DNA of 64,000 bases, taken from positions 62,001-126,000 of the forward strand of contig JAYKKM010000224.1 in assembly GCA_035772405.1 (NCBI GenBank), read 5' to 3'. A model generated the notes under the pieces. That model was not told the DNA's origin, ran no database searches, and saw only the letters and a program-made list of their open reading frames with translations. This DNA is from Chrysogorgia sp. JL179-B06. Lineage: Eukaryota; Cnidaria; Anthozoa; Scleralcyonacea; Chrysogorgiidae. Position numbers and translations under genes: made by a program. Shown piece after piece: positions 41,045-52,688 of this stretch; within the stretch, counting starts at the first letter, position 1, and every line of letters starts with the position of its first letter.

Positions 41045-41355
41045 TATTTCGGCCAATATTTAAGCGATTTAAATTCTGAAAACAGATTTGGCATTACCGA
41101 GTCTAAATATATAACATATGTGTTTATTATATTACGAGAGCGTGCATACCCTTCGTAAAACCTGATTATGCACTTAGAAATTAATCGGCAATCAGGCGGC
41201 GCTGCGCCGTATATTATTTTGAAAATCTCGGTCAATATTTAACCGTTTTCAATTCTGAAAACAGATTTGGAATTACCGAGTCTAAATACATAACATTCGT
41301 GTCTATTATATTACGCAAACGTGTATACCCTTCGTAAAAACCTGCATATGTACTT
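41045..41355 (+). repeat. Tandem duplication, units of about 135 bp
   Basis: TTCTGAAAACAGATTTGGxA, TTACCGAGTCTAAATA and CCCTTCGTAAAAxCCTG occur in both units (about 41,045-41,165 and 41,225-41,347), separated by about 60 bp. Confidence 0.8.
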
Positions 41356-42059
41356 TGTCAGATCACAAATCGCCATTGACCGCTTCGCTATATGCCAAGG
41401 ATATTTTCACTGAAACTATTATCCCTGCAACTGTAGACCCATCATCGAATGTTGCTGGCCTGATTGAACCTGGAGAAACACTTCTTGACCAGTACCGTCT
41501 TGCTGGTGCAGCATCTCATGGTGTGCCCTCTGTCAGTAATTCAAGGAAGCATTCCATTTCGGATGTTAAACCCAACTAACATACCTGTGATAATTTTTTG
41601 TGATACCTCTTTGTGACATTTCATTCACAGTGACCTAGATGTAGCCCCTATCGATGTACCACAGATAGGTATGCCTCAACCTTCCATTCAACAATATCAC
41701 CAACATCTTGATAGTAATCCATTTGGAAAGCAGCCATCCAAAGATATTCCACCCAGCCCAGTCACACCCAGCCAGCCAGCCAAACAAAACCAATGAACCT
41801 AAGCCACCTCTGTGCTGTCCACCGAAGAAAAAAGTGCCCTTTCTGAAGTGCCGCAATGACAGGCATTGTTAGTCACAAAATTGACATATTGGTAACAATC
41901 CACCCATTCGCCAACGCCCTTCTCGTGCACCCCAGGTCTTCGATCTGTTGATGCTGTGCCTGCACGTCTCTGAAATGCTTCAGACAGGCCTCGTCTAGCC
42001 TTCCAATAGCCCATGGAGTGCTCCTGCAGTTCTTGTTCGGAAGAAACGGTTCAACTCGC
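41356..42059. other. No supported gene
   Basis: Several short open frames (60-75 codons) on both strands without motifs. Confidence 0.35.
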
Positions 42060-42440
42060 TTTTGCATCGGTTATCGACGACTAATTGCAAACCACTGATT
42101 TCGAAAGAAGACTGGATCGAGCAACCATTGTTCAGAAAATGCAGCCGGAAGTCCGCCATTACTAAGGGACCAACTGAGGATCCTACGAGGTTTTTTGTTG
42201 TATTGTGTGCTCTTACCATCCACAAAATAAAATAATTTTACTATATAAAGAGGACCAAAAGACATTTTTCAAGTTACTGGGCAAAAATATTCATGACCTG
42301 CCTACAGATTTACCGCGACTTTGGTCCCTCAGTAATGGCGCCTGTCAAATTTTTCGGGCCTCATTTTCCGGCATCGGATAACAATAGGTTGTTCGATCCA
42401 GTCTTCTTTCTAGATCAGTGGTGCAAACCGACACTGTTCA
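42060..42440. mobile_element. Imperfect foldback element of about 380 bp
   Basis: GCAAACCACTGATTTCGAAA, GAAGACTGGATCGAGCAACC and CGCCATTACTAAGGGACCAA on the left (42,088-42,172) have inverse partners in mirror order on the right (42,318-42,428). Part of the right arm has a 20-bp insertion. No ORF. Confidence 0.7.
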
Positions 42441-42866
42441 TGATCGGCAACGCCGCGACCCGCATCTCTCCAAAACATGATTGTCTATCTCGAATCCAAT
42501 GAACTGCCTCATGACAATAAAATGATCACCGGTAAAACTCCACATCGATGACTTTTATCTCAATGAAGATGTTATTCTCTGCCATCTGCATGTGGCATCC
42601 TGGTTAACGAAGGGCTGCAGGTCATCTCTTTAGCCAACTGGTCGTCCCTTCTAATCTTCGCCACGAAACTCTTAGCAATGCCCCGTGACGATGCCACTGG
42701 CGGATATTTAGGAATTAACAAGACCTACTAGAAGTTGACCGCTTCGCGTTGTCTGCCAGGCCCAAATATATTGTCCGATTTTAACGGATAACCCAAAAAG
42801 AATCTTTACTTTCTTATAAGGAGTTGCTCTCGCCGCGGCAGGGATCCATTACTCATGACCAAACGG
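42441..42866. other. No supported gene
   Basis: No motif in any frame. Confidence 0.35.
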
Positions 42867-42936
42867 ATATATATATATATATATATAGTTAAAAATGGTT
42901 TATTTATATATATGTTTATTTATATATATATATATA

Positions 42937-43122
42937 GGTTCTAAGGATTTATGGTGAAGGAAAATTTCGAGTGTTGCCTATATACATTTTAAGACCAAAC
43001 CATGAGGACCAGTTACGAAAAATGCAACTTAGAGGCCTTCCGGCTGGAATCGAACACGCGACCCTGCGATGCTAGTGCAGTGCTCTGACCACTGAGCTAC
43101 GGAAGCCGTTGCCGAGAGCCTA
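42937..43122 (-). mobile_element. tRNA-derived SINE, copy 2
   Basis: The inverse orientation reads GGCTTCCGTAGCTCAGTGGT, then the anticodon arm CTGCACTAGCATCGCAG and a box-B-like GTTCGATTCCAG, followed by the same body as copy 1. It is preceded by short (TA)n at 42,870-42,936. Confidence 0.75.
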
Positions 43123-43216
43123 GTCACGAATTCTGTATATATAGTGGTGGTAATGCCGGGATATGATTCTGGGTATATTACAAGTAATATTTGGCATTTC
43201 ACTCGATTAAATTACA

Positions 43217-43400
43217 GGTTCTAAGGATTTATGGTGAAGGAAAATTTCGAGTGTTGGAATATATACATTTTAAGACCAAAGCGGGACCAGTTGCGTAAAA
43301 TGCAACTTAGAGGTCTTCCGGCTGGAATCGAACCCGCGACCCTGCGATGCTAGTGCAGTGCTCTGACCACTGAGCTACGGAAGCCGTTGCCGAGAGCCTA
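43217..43400 (-). mobile_element. tRNA-derived SINE, copy 3 (tandem to copy 2)
   Basis: Same unit as copy 2, shifted 280 bp. The flank (TAGTCACGAATTCTGTA...GTGGTGGTAATGCC) is repeated with it, so copies 2 and 3 arose by tandem duplication, not by two insertions. Here the T-arm reads GGGTTCGATTCC, the best pol III box B of the three. Confidence 0.75.
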
Positions 43401-43440
43401 TAGTCACGAATTCTGTAGATATATAGTGGTGGTAATGCCA

Positions 43441-44832
<1,392 letters not shown>

Positions 44833-44883
44833 TTTCCTAAAAGTTTTTTATTATTTTAGTTGCTTGGAACTTTTTATCATTAG

Positions 44884-45533
44884 CTTATGCGGTTGTCTCG
44901 TCGTTGCGGTTGTCGCCGCTGCTGTTGTCGCCGCTGCGGTTGTCTCGTCGCTACGGTTGTGTCGCCGCTGCGGTTGTCTCGTCGCTGCAGTTGTCTCGTC
45001 GCTGCGGTTGTCGCCGCTGCGGTTGTCTCGTCGCTGCGGTTGTCTCGTCTCTGCGGTTGTCGTCGCTGCAGTTGTGGTCGCTGCGGTTGTCTCGTCGCTG
45101 CGGTTGTCGCAGCTGCGGTTGTCTCGTCGCTGCGGTTGTCTCGTCGCTGCGGTTGTCGCCGCTGCTGTTGTCGCCGCTGCGGTTGTCTCGTCGCTACGGT
45201 TGTGTCGCCGCTGCGGTTGTCTCGTCGCTGCAGTTGTCTCGTCGCTGCGGTTGTCGCCGCTGCGGTTGTCTCGTCGCTGCGGTTGTCTCGTCTCTGCGGT
45301 TGTCGTCGCTGCAGTTGTGGTCGCTGCGGTTGTCTCGTCGCTGCGGTTGTCTCGTCGCTACGGTTGTGTCGCCGCTGCGGTTGTCTCGTCGCTGCGGTTG
45401 TCTCGTCGCTGCGGTTGTCTCGTCGCTGCGGTTGTCGCCACTGCGGTTGTGTCGCCGCTGCGGTTGTCTCGTCGCTGCGGTTGTCTCGTCGCTGCGGTTG
45501 TCTCGTCGCTGCGGTTGTCGCCACTGCGGTTGA
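44884..45533. repeat. GC-rich minisatellite GCTGCGGTTGTC(TCGTC/GCC), block 1
   Basis: Units of 15 bp (GCTGCGGTTGTCGCC) and 17 bp (GCTGCGGTTGTCTCGTC) alternate. A segment of about 240 bp is itself duplicated (44,921-45,090 resembles 45,163-45,330). Long open frames in several frames on both strands are artefacts of the unit. It abuts the Penelope-like fragment and the LINE 3' end. Confidence 0.95.
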
Positions 45534-45734
45534 TAGATAGATAGATAGAAAACTTTATTTAAACACGCTGACCCCGTCAACCGAAGCTGATTTCCACGAG
45601 GGGCGTGTGTATAACAATTGTAGTATTTAAGATTATTTACAGAGTATGAAATATAGTATATTGAATACATTTATAGATTTAGGTAAGTTACGTATTAAAA
45701 TCAACTAGTAGAAATCTATATACAGCTGGTACAT

Positions 45735-47585
45735 CTATTTACATTTACTATCAATGTGAGTAGCGATTTTATTTCGAAAAGAAGAAAGGGATTTGCTCTC
45801 CCTAATTTCTTTTGGAATAGAATTCCAAAGGTATGCCCCGTCATACATGAAACTATTTTTCATATTATTAGTACGCGGTTTTGGTAAACAAAGACTACTT
45901 GAAATGTCTCGAAGATTATGGTCTGTCATCTCACCTTTATATGTGAAAAGATTAGTGAGTGACTCAGGACCCATTTTATTTAATATTTTATACATCATTT
46001 TTGCTTTAGCTTTTTTTCTTTCTGTTTTAAGTGGCACCCAGCCTAATGCTTGTAAAGCAACAGAGTGATCTATATCATTGCTCATATTCATGATAATTCG
46101 AGCAGCTCTATTTTGCAGTTTTTGGAGTCGTTTTGATTGTGTTTCACCAAACACATCCCATACTTCACAACAGTAATCGAAGTATGGGCGAACAATAGCA
46201 TTATATACAGAAAGAAGAGTTTTCTTATCAGCAAATTCTTTTAATCGTCGAAGAGCGGAGATTCCCGCTGTTATTTTCTTGCAAATATTTTCAGTATTAC
46301 TCTTCCAAGATAAATGCTGGTCAACTGTCACTCCAAGAGTTTTACATTCATAAACTTGTTTAGTCTGTTTGTTATCAATTATAACATTTGATTGCAAATT
46401 TGAAATACTTTTTATCATTGGCTTTGAACCAATTAGCATAAATTCAGTCTTAGCTACGTTTAGACTAAGTTTATTGGCGATTAACCATTTTCTAAGGTTT
46501 TCCAAATCAGAATTCACCGCAGCTTCAAGATGAGTTATAGAATCTCCAGAGGCTGTTAGATTTGTGTCGTCAGCAAACAACCGAGGTTTTGTTTTATTCA
46601 GACATTGAGGCAAATCATTAATATATAATAGAAAGAATAGTGGCCCAAGAATAGAGCCTTGCGGTACACCACATTTGATCGATTTCTCTGATGAAATAGA
46701 TCCTTTTATTTGGCATATTTGACTTCGATTTGTGAGATAAGATTTGAGAAAGGTTAGAGCTTGTCCTTTTACTCCATAAAGTTCCAACTTTTTTAGTAGA
46801 ATTTGATGATCAACAGTATCAAATGCTTTTTTCAAGTCAATTAAAACCACCAGGTTAAACATTTTTCTGTCTAAATTCATATACCAGTCATTTGTACAGT
46901 CCAGCAATGCTGTAGCTGTAGAGTGAAATTTTCGAAAACCAAACTGAGAATTACTCAGAAGTTCAAATTTGGATAGGTAATTGTACAGTTGATCATACAG
47001 AATTCGTTCCATAATTTTGCTAATAGCTGGCAAAACTGATATTGGTCTGTAGTTTCCTGGTACATTTCGTTGGCCATTTTTATAGAGAGGTACTACTCTA
47101 GCCATTTTCCATTTATCAGGGAAAGAGGATAGAGCAATAGCCTGATTAAAAATATGTGTCAACGAATTTGAAATGGCAGGTGCAGCTATTTTGATAATTT
47201 TACAAGAAATTTTATCAACACCAGTGGCTTTATTGCTAGAAAGACCATGCAAGAGATGGTAGACATTACTGACGGTAACTGGCTGAAATGCAGTGAATTC
47301 TGATTTAGCATTCTTAACATATGTTTCAAAGTTGTAATTTGAGGCATCAATATTGCTTGCTAAATCAGGGCCAATATTTGAAAAATAATCATTAAAGCCC
47401 TCTGCAATATCTTTCGGACTTGTTAAACAATATTCACCTAGCTTTAGTTCGTTCACCACTGTTGGTTTGCTTTGTCTACCTAAAAGGTTGTTTATAGTTT
47501 TCCAAGCCTCTTTAGGATTGCATTTTTGACCAGCAATTTTCGTGGAATAATAATCTTTTTTTGTATTTCTAAGTTCTATATTCAC
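45735..47585 (-). CDS. LINE reverse transcriptase (CR1/L2 group)
   Basis: 616 codons. The RT has NYRPISVLPAISKIMERILY near residue 180, QFGFRKFHSTATALLD near 214, DLKKAFDTVDHQILL near 250, KCGVPQGSILGPLFFLLYIN near 304 and the catalytic box LFADDTN at 336-342. A C-terminal thumb follows, then the block LCLPKPRTNNMKNSFMYDGA with LWNSIPKEIR that is typical of CR1/L2-like LINEs. All key residues are present. It should be fused to the endonuclease upstream; frameshifts in 47,586-47,712 separate them (PWITSDIKQLIVTRDKLKRK is readable in between). Confidence 0.9.
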   Translation of the reverse strand: MNIELRNTKKDYYSTKIAGQKCNPKEAWKTINNLLGRQSKPTVVNELKLGEYCLTSPKDIAEGFNDYFSNIGPDLASNIDASNYNFETYVKNAKSEFTAFQPVTVSNVYHLLHGLSSNKATGVDKISCKIIKIAAPAISNSLTHIFNQAIALSSFPDKWKMARVVPLYKNGQRNVPGNYRPISVLPAISKIMERILYDQLYNYLSKFELLSNSQFGFRKFHSTATALLDCTNDWYMNLDRKMFNLVVLIDLKKAFDTVDHQILLKKLELYGVKGQALTFLKSYLTNRSQICQIKGSISSEKSIKCGVPQGSILGPLFFLLYINDLPQCLNKTKPRLFADDTNLTASGDSITHLEAAVNSDLENLRKWLIANKLSLNVAKTEFMLIGSKPMIKSISNLQSNVIIDNKQTKQVYECKTLGVTVDQHLSWKSNTENICKKITAGISALRRLKEFADKKTLLSVYNAIVRPYFDYCCEVWDVFGETQSKRLQKLQNRAARIIMNMSNDIDHSVALQALGWVPLKTERKKAKAKMMYKILNKMGPESLTNLFTYKGEMTDHNLRDISSSLCLPKPRTNNMKNSFMYDGAYLWNSIPKEIRESKSLSSFRNKIATHIDSKCK

Positions 47586-47712
47586 TTTATTTCTTGTTGC
47601 TTTATAATTTTTCCAATCTTTTTTCTAGGTTTGTAATAATGGCTTTTCTTTTTAATTTGTCCCTTGTAACTATAAGTTGCTTTATATCACTTGTAATCCA
47701 AGGGACCTTTTT

Positions 47713-48570
47713 TTATCTAATCTTTTTGTGTTGGAGTGGTGCATGCTTATCTAGGACCTCTAAGAATAATTTCTTCCAAATTTCCCACATAGCATTTGGA
47801 TCTTCAGCAAAAATATATACATACTCCCAGTGTTGTCCCAGGAGATCCGCAACAAATTTTTGATTATCAAATTTTTTCATATTTCTAATCTCGACAGTGT
47901 TTTCTTGTTTTTTAAAAATGCAAAGTTTCCTGATTGCAAATATTAAACTATGATCACTAATACCTGTATGAATAACACCAGAATCAGAAATTTTCTCTGG
48001 TGTATTAGTAACCATATGATCAATAAGGCTGGCAGTAGTCATAGTTACTCGAGTAGCTTCATCAATCAATTGTGATAATTGATACAATTCATATAGTGAT
48101 TTAATTTTTTTGGTAGGAAGATTAGATTCCTTATCTGTTTTTAGCATGTCACAGTTTAGATCACCAAGAATATACATTTCTTTATTTTCATCATCAATAG
48201 TCTTGATTAATTTTTCAAAAAGGTCAAAGAAATCAGATGATGCATTGGGTGGTCTATAAACTGTTGTAACAAGAAATGGTCGGCTATGTGGCTTAATAAT
48301 TTCAACACAAACACCCTCTAGTTCAGAGGGAATCAGATCATGTCTTATATTGTAATTGATAGAGCTACGCAAGTAAATACATACTCCACCTCCATTTCTC
48401 GATCTATCTTTTCTAATAATATCATAACCATCAAGGTGAATCAGGTTATCAGTTATACTGGAGTCAAGTCGTGTTTCATTGAAAGCAATGAGATCAATGT
48501 AATTGTTTGACATTGAAAACCTTATTTCATCAATTTTTTTGGGCAGACTAACAATGTTTAGAAAAGCCAT
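47713..48570 (-). CDS. LINE apurinic-like endonuclease (N-terminal part of the same polyprotein)
   Basis: 285 codons. EEP-type endonuclease motifs are NETRLDSSI (residue about 31), GGGVCIYLRSSI (61), VTTVYRPPN (101), YILGDLNCDM (133), LIDHMVTN (183) and the catalytic SDHSLI (206). The final part is the linker to the RT. The first conserved Asn (usually in LNAxSL) reads LNIVSL at residues 4-9. It nicks target DNA for target-primed reverse transcription. It ends at a stop where the frame shifts towards the RT. Confidence 0.85.
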   Translation of the reverse strand: MAFLNIVSLPKKIDEIRFSMSNNYIDLIAFNETRLDSSITDNLIHLDGYDIIRKDRSRNGGGVCIYLRSSINYNIRHDLIPSELEGVCVEIIKPHSRPFLVTTVYRPPNASSDFFDLFEKLIKTIDDENKEMYILGDLNCDMLKTDKESNLPTKKIKSLYELYQLSQLIDEATRVTMTTASLIDHMVTNTPEKISDSGVIHTGISDHSLIFAIRKLCIFKKQENTVEIRNMKKFDNQKFVADLLGQHWEYVYIFAEDPNAMWEIWKKLFLEVLDKHAPLQHKKIR

Positions 48571-48610
48571 TTTAAAATTCCTCTTTCTTTGGGGATAGAG
48601 TTCAGATAGA

Positions 48611-50105
48611 GTTCGCTGCGGTTGTCTCGTCGCTGCAGTTGTGGTCGCTGCGGTTGTCTCGTCGCTGCGTTTGTCTCGTCGCTGCGGTTGTCTCGTCGCT
48701 GCGGTTGTCGCCGCTGCTGTTGTCGTCGCTGCGGTTGTCTCGTCGCTGCGTTTATCGCCGCTGCGGTTGTCTCGTCGCTACGGTTGTGTCGCCGCTGCGG
48801 TTGTCTCGTCGCTGCGGTTGTCTCGTCGCTGCGGTTGTCGCCGCTGCGCTTATCTCGTCGCTGCGGTTGTCTCGTCTATGCGGTTGTCGTCGCTGCGGTT
48901 GTCTCGTCGTTGCAGTTGTGGTCGCTGCGGTTGTCTCGTCGCTGCGGTTGTCTCGTCGCTGCGGTTGTCTCGTCGCTGCGGTTGTCTCGTCGCTGCGGTT
49001 GTCGCCGCTGCGTTTTGTCGTCGCTGTGGTTGTCGCCGCTGCGTTATGTCGTCGCTGCGGTTGTGTCGTCGCTGCGGTTGTGTCGTCGCTGCGGTTGTGT
49101 CGTCGCTGCGGTTGTGTCGTCGCTGCGGTTGAGTCGTCGCTGCGGATGTGTGCCGCTGCGGTTGTTGACGCTGCGGTTGTCTCGTCGCTGCGGTTGTCTC
49201 GTCGCTGCGGTTGTCGCTGTTGCGGTTGTGTCGTCGCTGCGGTTGTTGCCACTACGGTTGTCGCTGCGGATGTGTCGTCGCTGCGGTTGAATCGTCGCTG
49301 CGGTTGTCGTCGCTGCGGTTGTGTCGTCGCTGCGGTTGTTGCTGCGGTTGTCGCTGCGGTTGTGTCGTTCGCTGCGGTTGTGTCGTCGCTGCGGTTGTGT
49401 CGTCGCTGTGGTTGTGTCGTCGCTGCGGTTGTGTCGTCGCTGCGGTTGTCGCCGCTGCGGTTGTCGTTGTGTCGTCGCTGCGGTTGTCTTGTCGCTGCAG
49501 TTGTTGCCGCTGCTGTTGTCGCCGCTGCAGTTGTCTCGTCGCTGCGGTTTGTGTCGCCGCTGCGGTTAACTCGTTGCTGCGGTTGTCGTCGCTGCGGTTG
49601 GCTCGTCGCTGCGGTTGTTGTCGCTGCTGTTGTCGCCCGCTGCGGTTGTTTCGTCGCCGCGGTTGTCTCACCGCTACGGTTGTCGCCCCTGCGGTTGTCT
49701 CGTCGCTGCGGTTGTCGTCGCTGCGGTTGTCTCGTCGCTGCGTTTGTCGCCGCTGCGGTTGTCTCGTCGCTGCGGTTGTCGCCGCTGCGGTTGTCGCCGC
49801 TGCGGTTGTCTCGTCGCTGCGGTTGTCGTCGCTGCCGTTGTCTCGTCGCTCCTGTCTCGTCGCTGCGGTTCTCGCCGCTGTGGTTGTCTCGTCGCTGCGG
49901 TTGTCTCGTCGCTGCGGTTGTCGTCGCTGCGGTTGTCGCCGCTGCGGTTGTCTCGTCGCTGCGGTTGTCTTGTCGCTGCGGTTGTCGCCGCTGCGGTTGT
50001 CGCCGCTGCTGTTGTCGCCGCTGCGGTTGTCGTTGTGTCGTCGCTGCGGTTGTGTCGTCGCTGCGGTTGTGTCGTCGCTGCGGTTGTCGCCGATGCGGTT
50101 GTCTC
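48611..50105. repeat. GC-rich minisatellite, block 2
   Basis: Same units as block 1 plus variants TTGTGTCGTCGCTGCGG and GATGTGT. It is largely repeated, in the same order of variants, at 52,689-54,265, showing segmental duplication. Example shared oddities are GACGCTGCGGTTGT, TGCGGATGTGTGCC and GTCTCGTTGTTAGATC at the right end. Confidence 0.95.
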
Positions 50106-50517
50106 GTTGTTAGATCATGACCTTAGGGGCTCCTCTACCTCTCTGCAGCTACCTTTACCTAGAACTGAAAATCTTAAGAAAAGTTTTTGTTATGATGGAG
50201 CTAAACTGTGGAATTCTCTACCCGCAGATTTGCGATAATCAAATTCATTACCAATATTCAAAAATGGAATCGACGCTCACAATTTTTAATACTATACAGA
50301 CCTTTTAATTTAATATATTATTATCGATTTGTATATGTAGAACTAGCTTAGCTTCTGTTTTTAATTAGTAAATAATTCTTTTTTTAATAAGTAAATGTAT
50401 ATATTTGAACAAATAATGTAATCCACACGCCCCTTGTGGAAACCAGCTTTTAAGTTATAGGCGGCTATAGCGTGTGATTTTAAATAAAGTTTACCTTACC
50501 TTACCTTACCTTACCTT
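50106..50517 (+). pseudogene. LINE 3' end, amplified copy 1
   Basis: It reads DHDLRGSSTSLQLPLPRTEN, then KKSFCYDGAKLWNSLPADLR and stop, then a 3' UTR ending in TTTACCTTACCTTACC repeats. This is the C-terminus of a CR1/L2-group RT, related to but distinct from the LINE at 45.7 kb (same LPxPRTxNxKxSFxYDGAxLWNS pattern). The 5' cut is the same in all four copies. Confidence 0.85.
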
Positions 50518-51607
50518 GCTGTTGTCGCCGCTGCGGTTGTCTCGCCGCTGCTGTTGTCTCGTCGCTGCGGTTGTCGCCGCTGCGGTTGTCTCGTCGCTGC
50601 GGTAATCGTCGCTGCGGTTGTCTCGTCGCTGCGGTTGTCGCCGCTGCGGTTGTCGCCGCTGCGGTTTTCTCGTCGCTGAGGTTGTCGTCGCTGCGGTTGT
50701 CTCGTCGCTGCGGTTGTCGCCGCTGCTGTTGTCGCCGCTGTGGTTGTCTCGTCGCCGCGGTTGTGTCGCCGCTGCGGTTGTCTCGTTGCTGCGGTTGTCG
50801 TCGCTGCGGTTGTCTCGTCGCTGCGGTTGTCGTCGCTGCTGTTGTCGCCGCTGCGGTTGTTTCGTCGCCGCGGTTGTCTCGCCGCTGCGGTTGTCGCCGC
50901 TGCGGTTGTCTCGTCGCTGCGGTTGTCGTCGCTGCGGTTGTCTCGTCGCTGCGTTTGTCGCCGCTGTGGTTGTCTCGTCGCTGCGGTTGTCGCCGCTGCG
51001 GTTGTCTCGTCGCTGCAGTTGTTGCCGCTGCTGTTGTCGCCGCTGCAGTTGTCTCGTCGCTGCGGTTGTGTCGCCGCTGCGGTTAATTCGTTGCTGCGGT
51101 TGTCGTCGCTGCGGTTGGCTCGTCGCTGCGGTTGTTGTCGCTGCTGTTGTCGCCGCTGCGGTTGTTTCGTCGCCGCGGTTGTCTCACCGCTACGGTTGTC
51201 GCCCCTGCGGTTGTCTCGTCGCTGCGGTTGTCGTCGCTGCGGTTGTCTCGTCGCTGCGTTTGTCGCCGCTGCGGTTGTCTCGTCGCTGCTGTTGTCGCCG
51301 CTGCGGTTGTCGCCGCTGCGGTTGTCTCGTCGCTGCGGTTGTCGTCGCTGCCGTTGTCTCGTCGCTCCTGTCTCGTCGCTGCGGTTGTCGCCGCTGTGGT
51401 TGTCTCGTCGCTGCGGTTGTCTCGTCGCTGCGGTTGTCGTCGCTGCGGTTGTCGCCGCTGCGGTTGTCTCGTCGCTGCGGTTGTCTCGTCGCTGCGGTTG
51501 TCGCCGCTGCTGTTGTCGCCGCTGCGGTTGTCGTTGTGTCGTCGCTGCGGTTGTGTCGTCGCTGCGGTTGTGTCGTCGCTGCGGTTGTCGCCGATGCGGT
51601 TGTCTCG
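50518..51607. repeat. GC-rich minisatellite, block 3
   Basis: Same units, again ending in GCCGATGCGGTTGTCTCGTT before the LINE 3' end. Confidence 0.95.
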
Positions 51608-52019
51608 TTGTTAGATCATGACCTTAGGGGCTCCTCTACCTCTCTGCAGCTACCTTTACCTAGAACTGAAAATCTTAAGAAAAGTTTTTGTTATGATGGA
51701 GCTAAACTGTGGAATTCTCTACCCGCAGATTTGCGATAATCAAATTCATTACCAATATTCAAAAATGGAATCGACGCTCACAATTTTTAATACTATACAG
51801 ACCTTTTAATTTAATATATTATTATCGATTTGTATATGTAGAACTAGCTTAGCTTCTGTTTTTTAATTAGTAAATAATTCTTTTTTTAATAAGTAAATGT
51901 ATATATTTGAACAAATAATGTAATCCACACGCCCCTTGTGGAAACCAGCTTTTAAGTTGACGGGGCTATAGCGTGTGATTTTAAATAAAGTTTACCTTAC
52001 CTTACCTTACCTTACCTTG
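51608..52019 (+). pseudogene. LINE 3' end, amplified copy 2
   Basis: Near-identical to copy 1 (one extra T at about 51,863; GACGGGGCTATAG instead of TAGGCGGCTATAG). Confidence 0.85.
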
Positions 52020-52540
52020 CTGTTGTCGCCGCTGCGGTTGTCTCGCCGCTGCTGTTGTCTCGTCGCTGCGGTTGTCGCCGCTGCGGTTGTCTCGTCGCTG
52101 CGGTAATCGTCGCTGCGGTTGTCTCGTCGCTGCGGTTGTCGCCGCTGCGGTTTTCTCGTCGCTGAGGTTGTCGTCGCTGCGGTTGTCTCGTCGCTGCGGT
52201 TGTCGCCGCTGCTGTTGTCGCCGCTGTGGTTGTCTCGTCGCCGCGGTTGTGTCGCCGCTGCGGTTGTCTCGTTGCTGCGGTTGTCGTCGCTGCGGTTGTC
52301 TCGTCGCTGCGGTTGTCGTCGCTGCTGTTGTCGCCGCTGCGGTTGTTTTCGTCGCCGCGGTTGTCTCGCCGCTGCGGTTGTCGTCGCTGCGGTTGTCTCG
52401 TCGCTGCGGTTGTCGTCGCTGCGGTTGTCTCGTCGCTGCGTTTGTCGCCGCTGCGGTTGTCTCGTCGCTGCGGTTGTCGCCGCTGCGGTTGTCTCGTCGC
52501 TGCAGTTGTGTCTCGTCGCTGCGGTTGTCTCGTCGCTGGA
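52020..52540. repeat. GC-rich minisatellite, block 4
   Basis: Starts like block 3 but is shorter, and breaks directly into the LINE 5' fragment (GTCGCTGGAGTCAAGTCG). Confidence 0.95.
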
Positions 52541-52688
52541 GTCAAGTCGTGTTTCATTGAAAGCAATGAGATCAATGTAATTGTTTGACATTGAAAACCT
52601 TATTTCATCAATTTTTTTGGGCAGACTAACAATGTTTAGAAAAGCCATTTTAAAACCTCTTTCTTTGGGGATAGAGTTCAGATAGAGT
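52541..52688 (-). pseudogene. LINE 5' fragment (endonuclease start), duplicate of 48,465-48,612
   Basis: Carries the first 38 or so codons of the endonuclease (MAFLNIVSLPKKIDEIRFS onward, ending at RLDSS) and the same flank into the minisatellite. Apart from a 2-bp gap it is the same as the intact LINE, so it came from a copy of that locus that lost the remaining 2.9 kb. Confidence 0.85.

Larger units (their letters stand above)
45534..48610 (-). mobile_element. Nearly complete CR1/L2-group LINE inserted in the minisatellite
   Basis: The 3' end is (CTAT)n at 45,533-45,550. The RT is at 47,585-45,735 and the endonuclease at 48,570-47,713. The 5' end joins the minisatellite near 48,610 (ATAGAGTTCAGATAGAGTTC). 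The endonuclease N-terminus begins late (LNIVSLPKKIDEIR), so it is slightly 5'-truncated or starts with a short upstream exon. A 145-bp copy of its 5' end occurs at 52,541-52,688. Confidence 0.85.

Noticed and set aside
41355..42502. Several 60-75-codon ORFs as genes
   Set aside because: Overlapping on both strands with no recognisable domain; part of the stretch is a foldback element.
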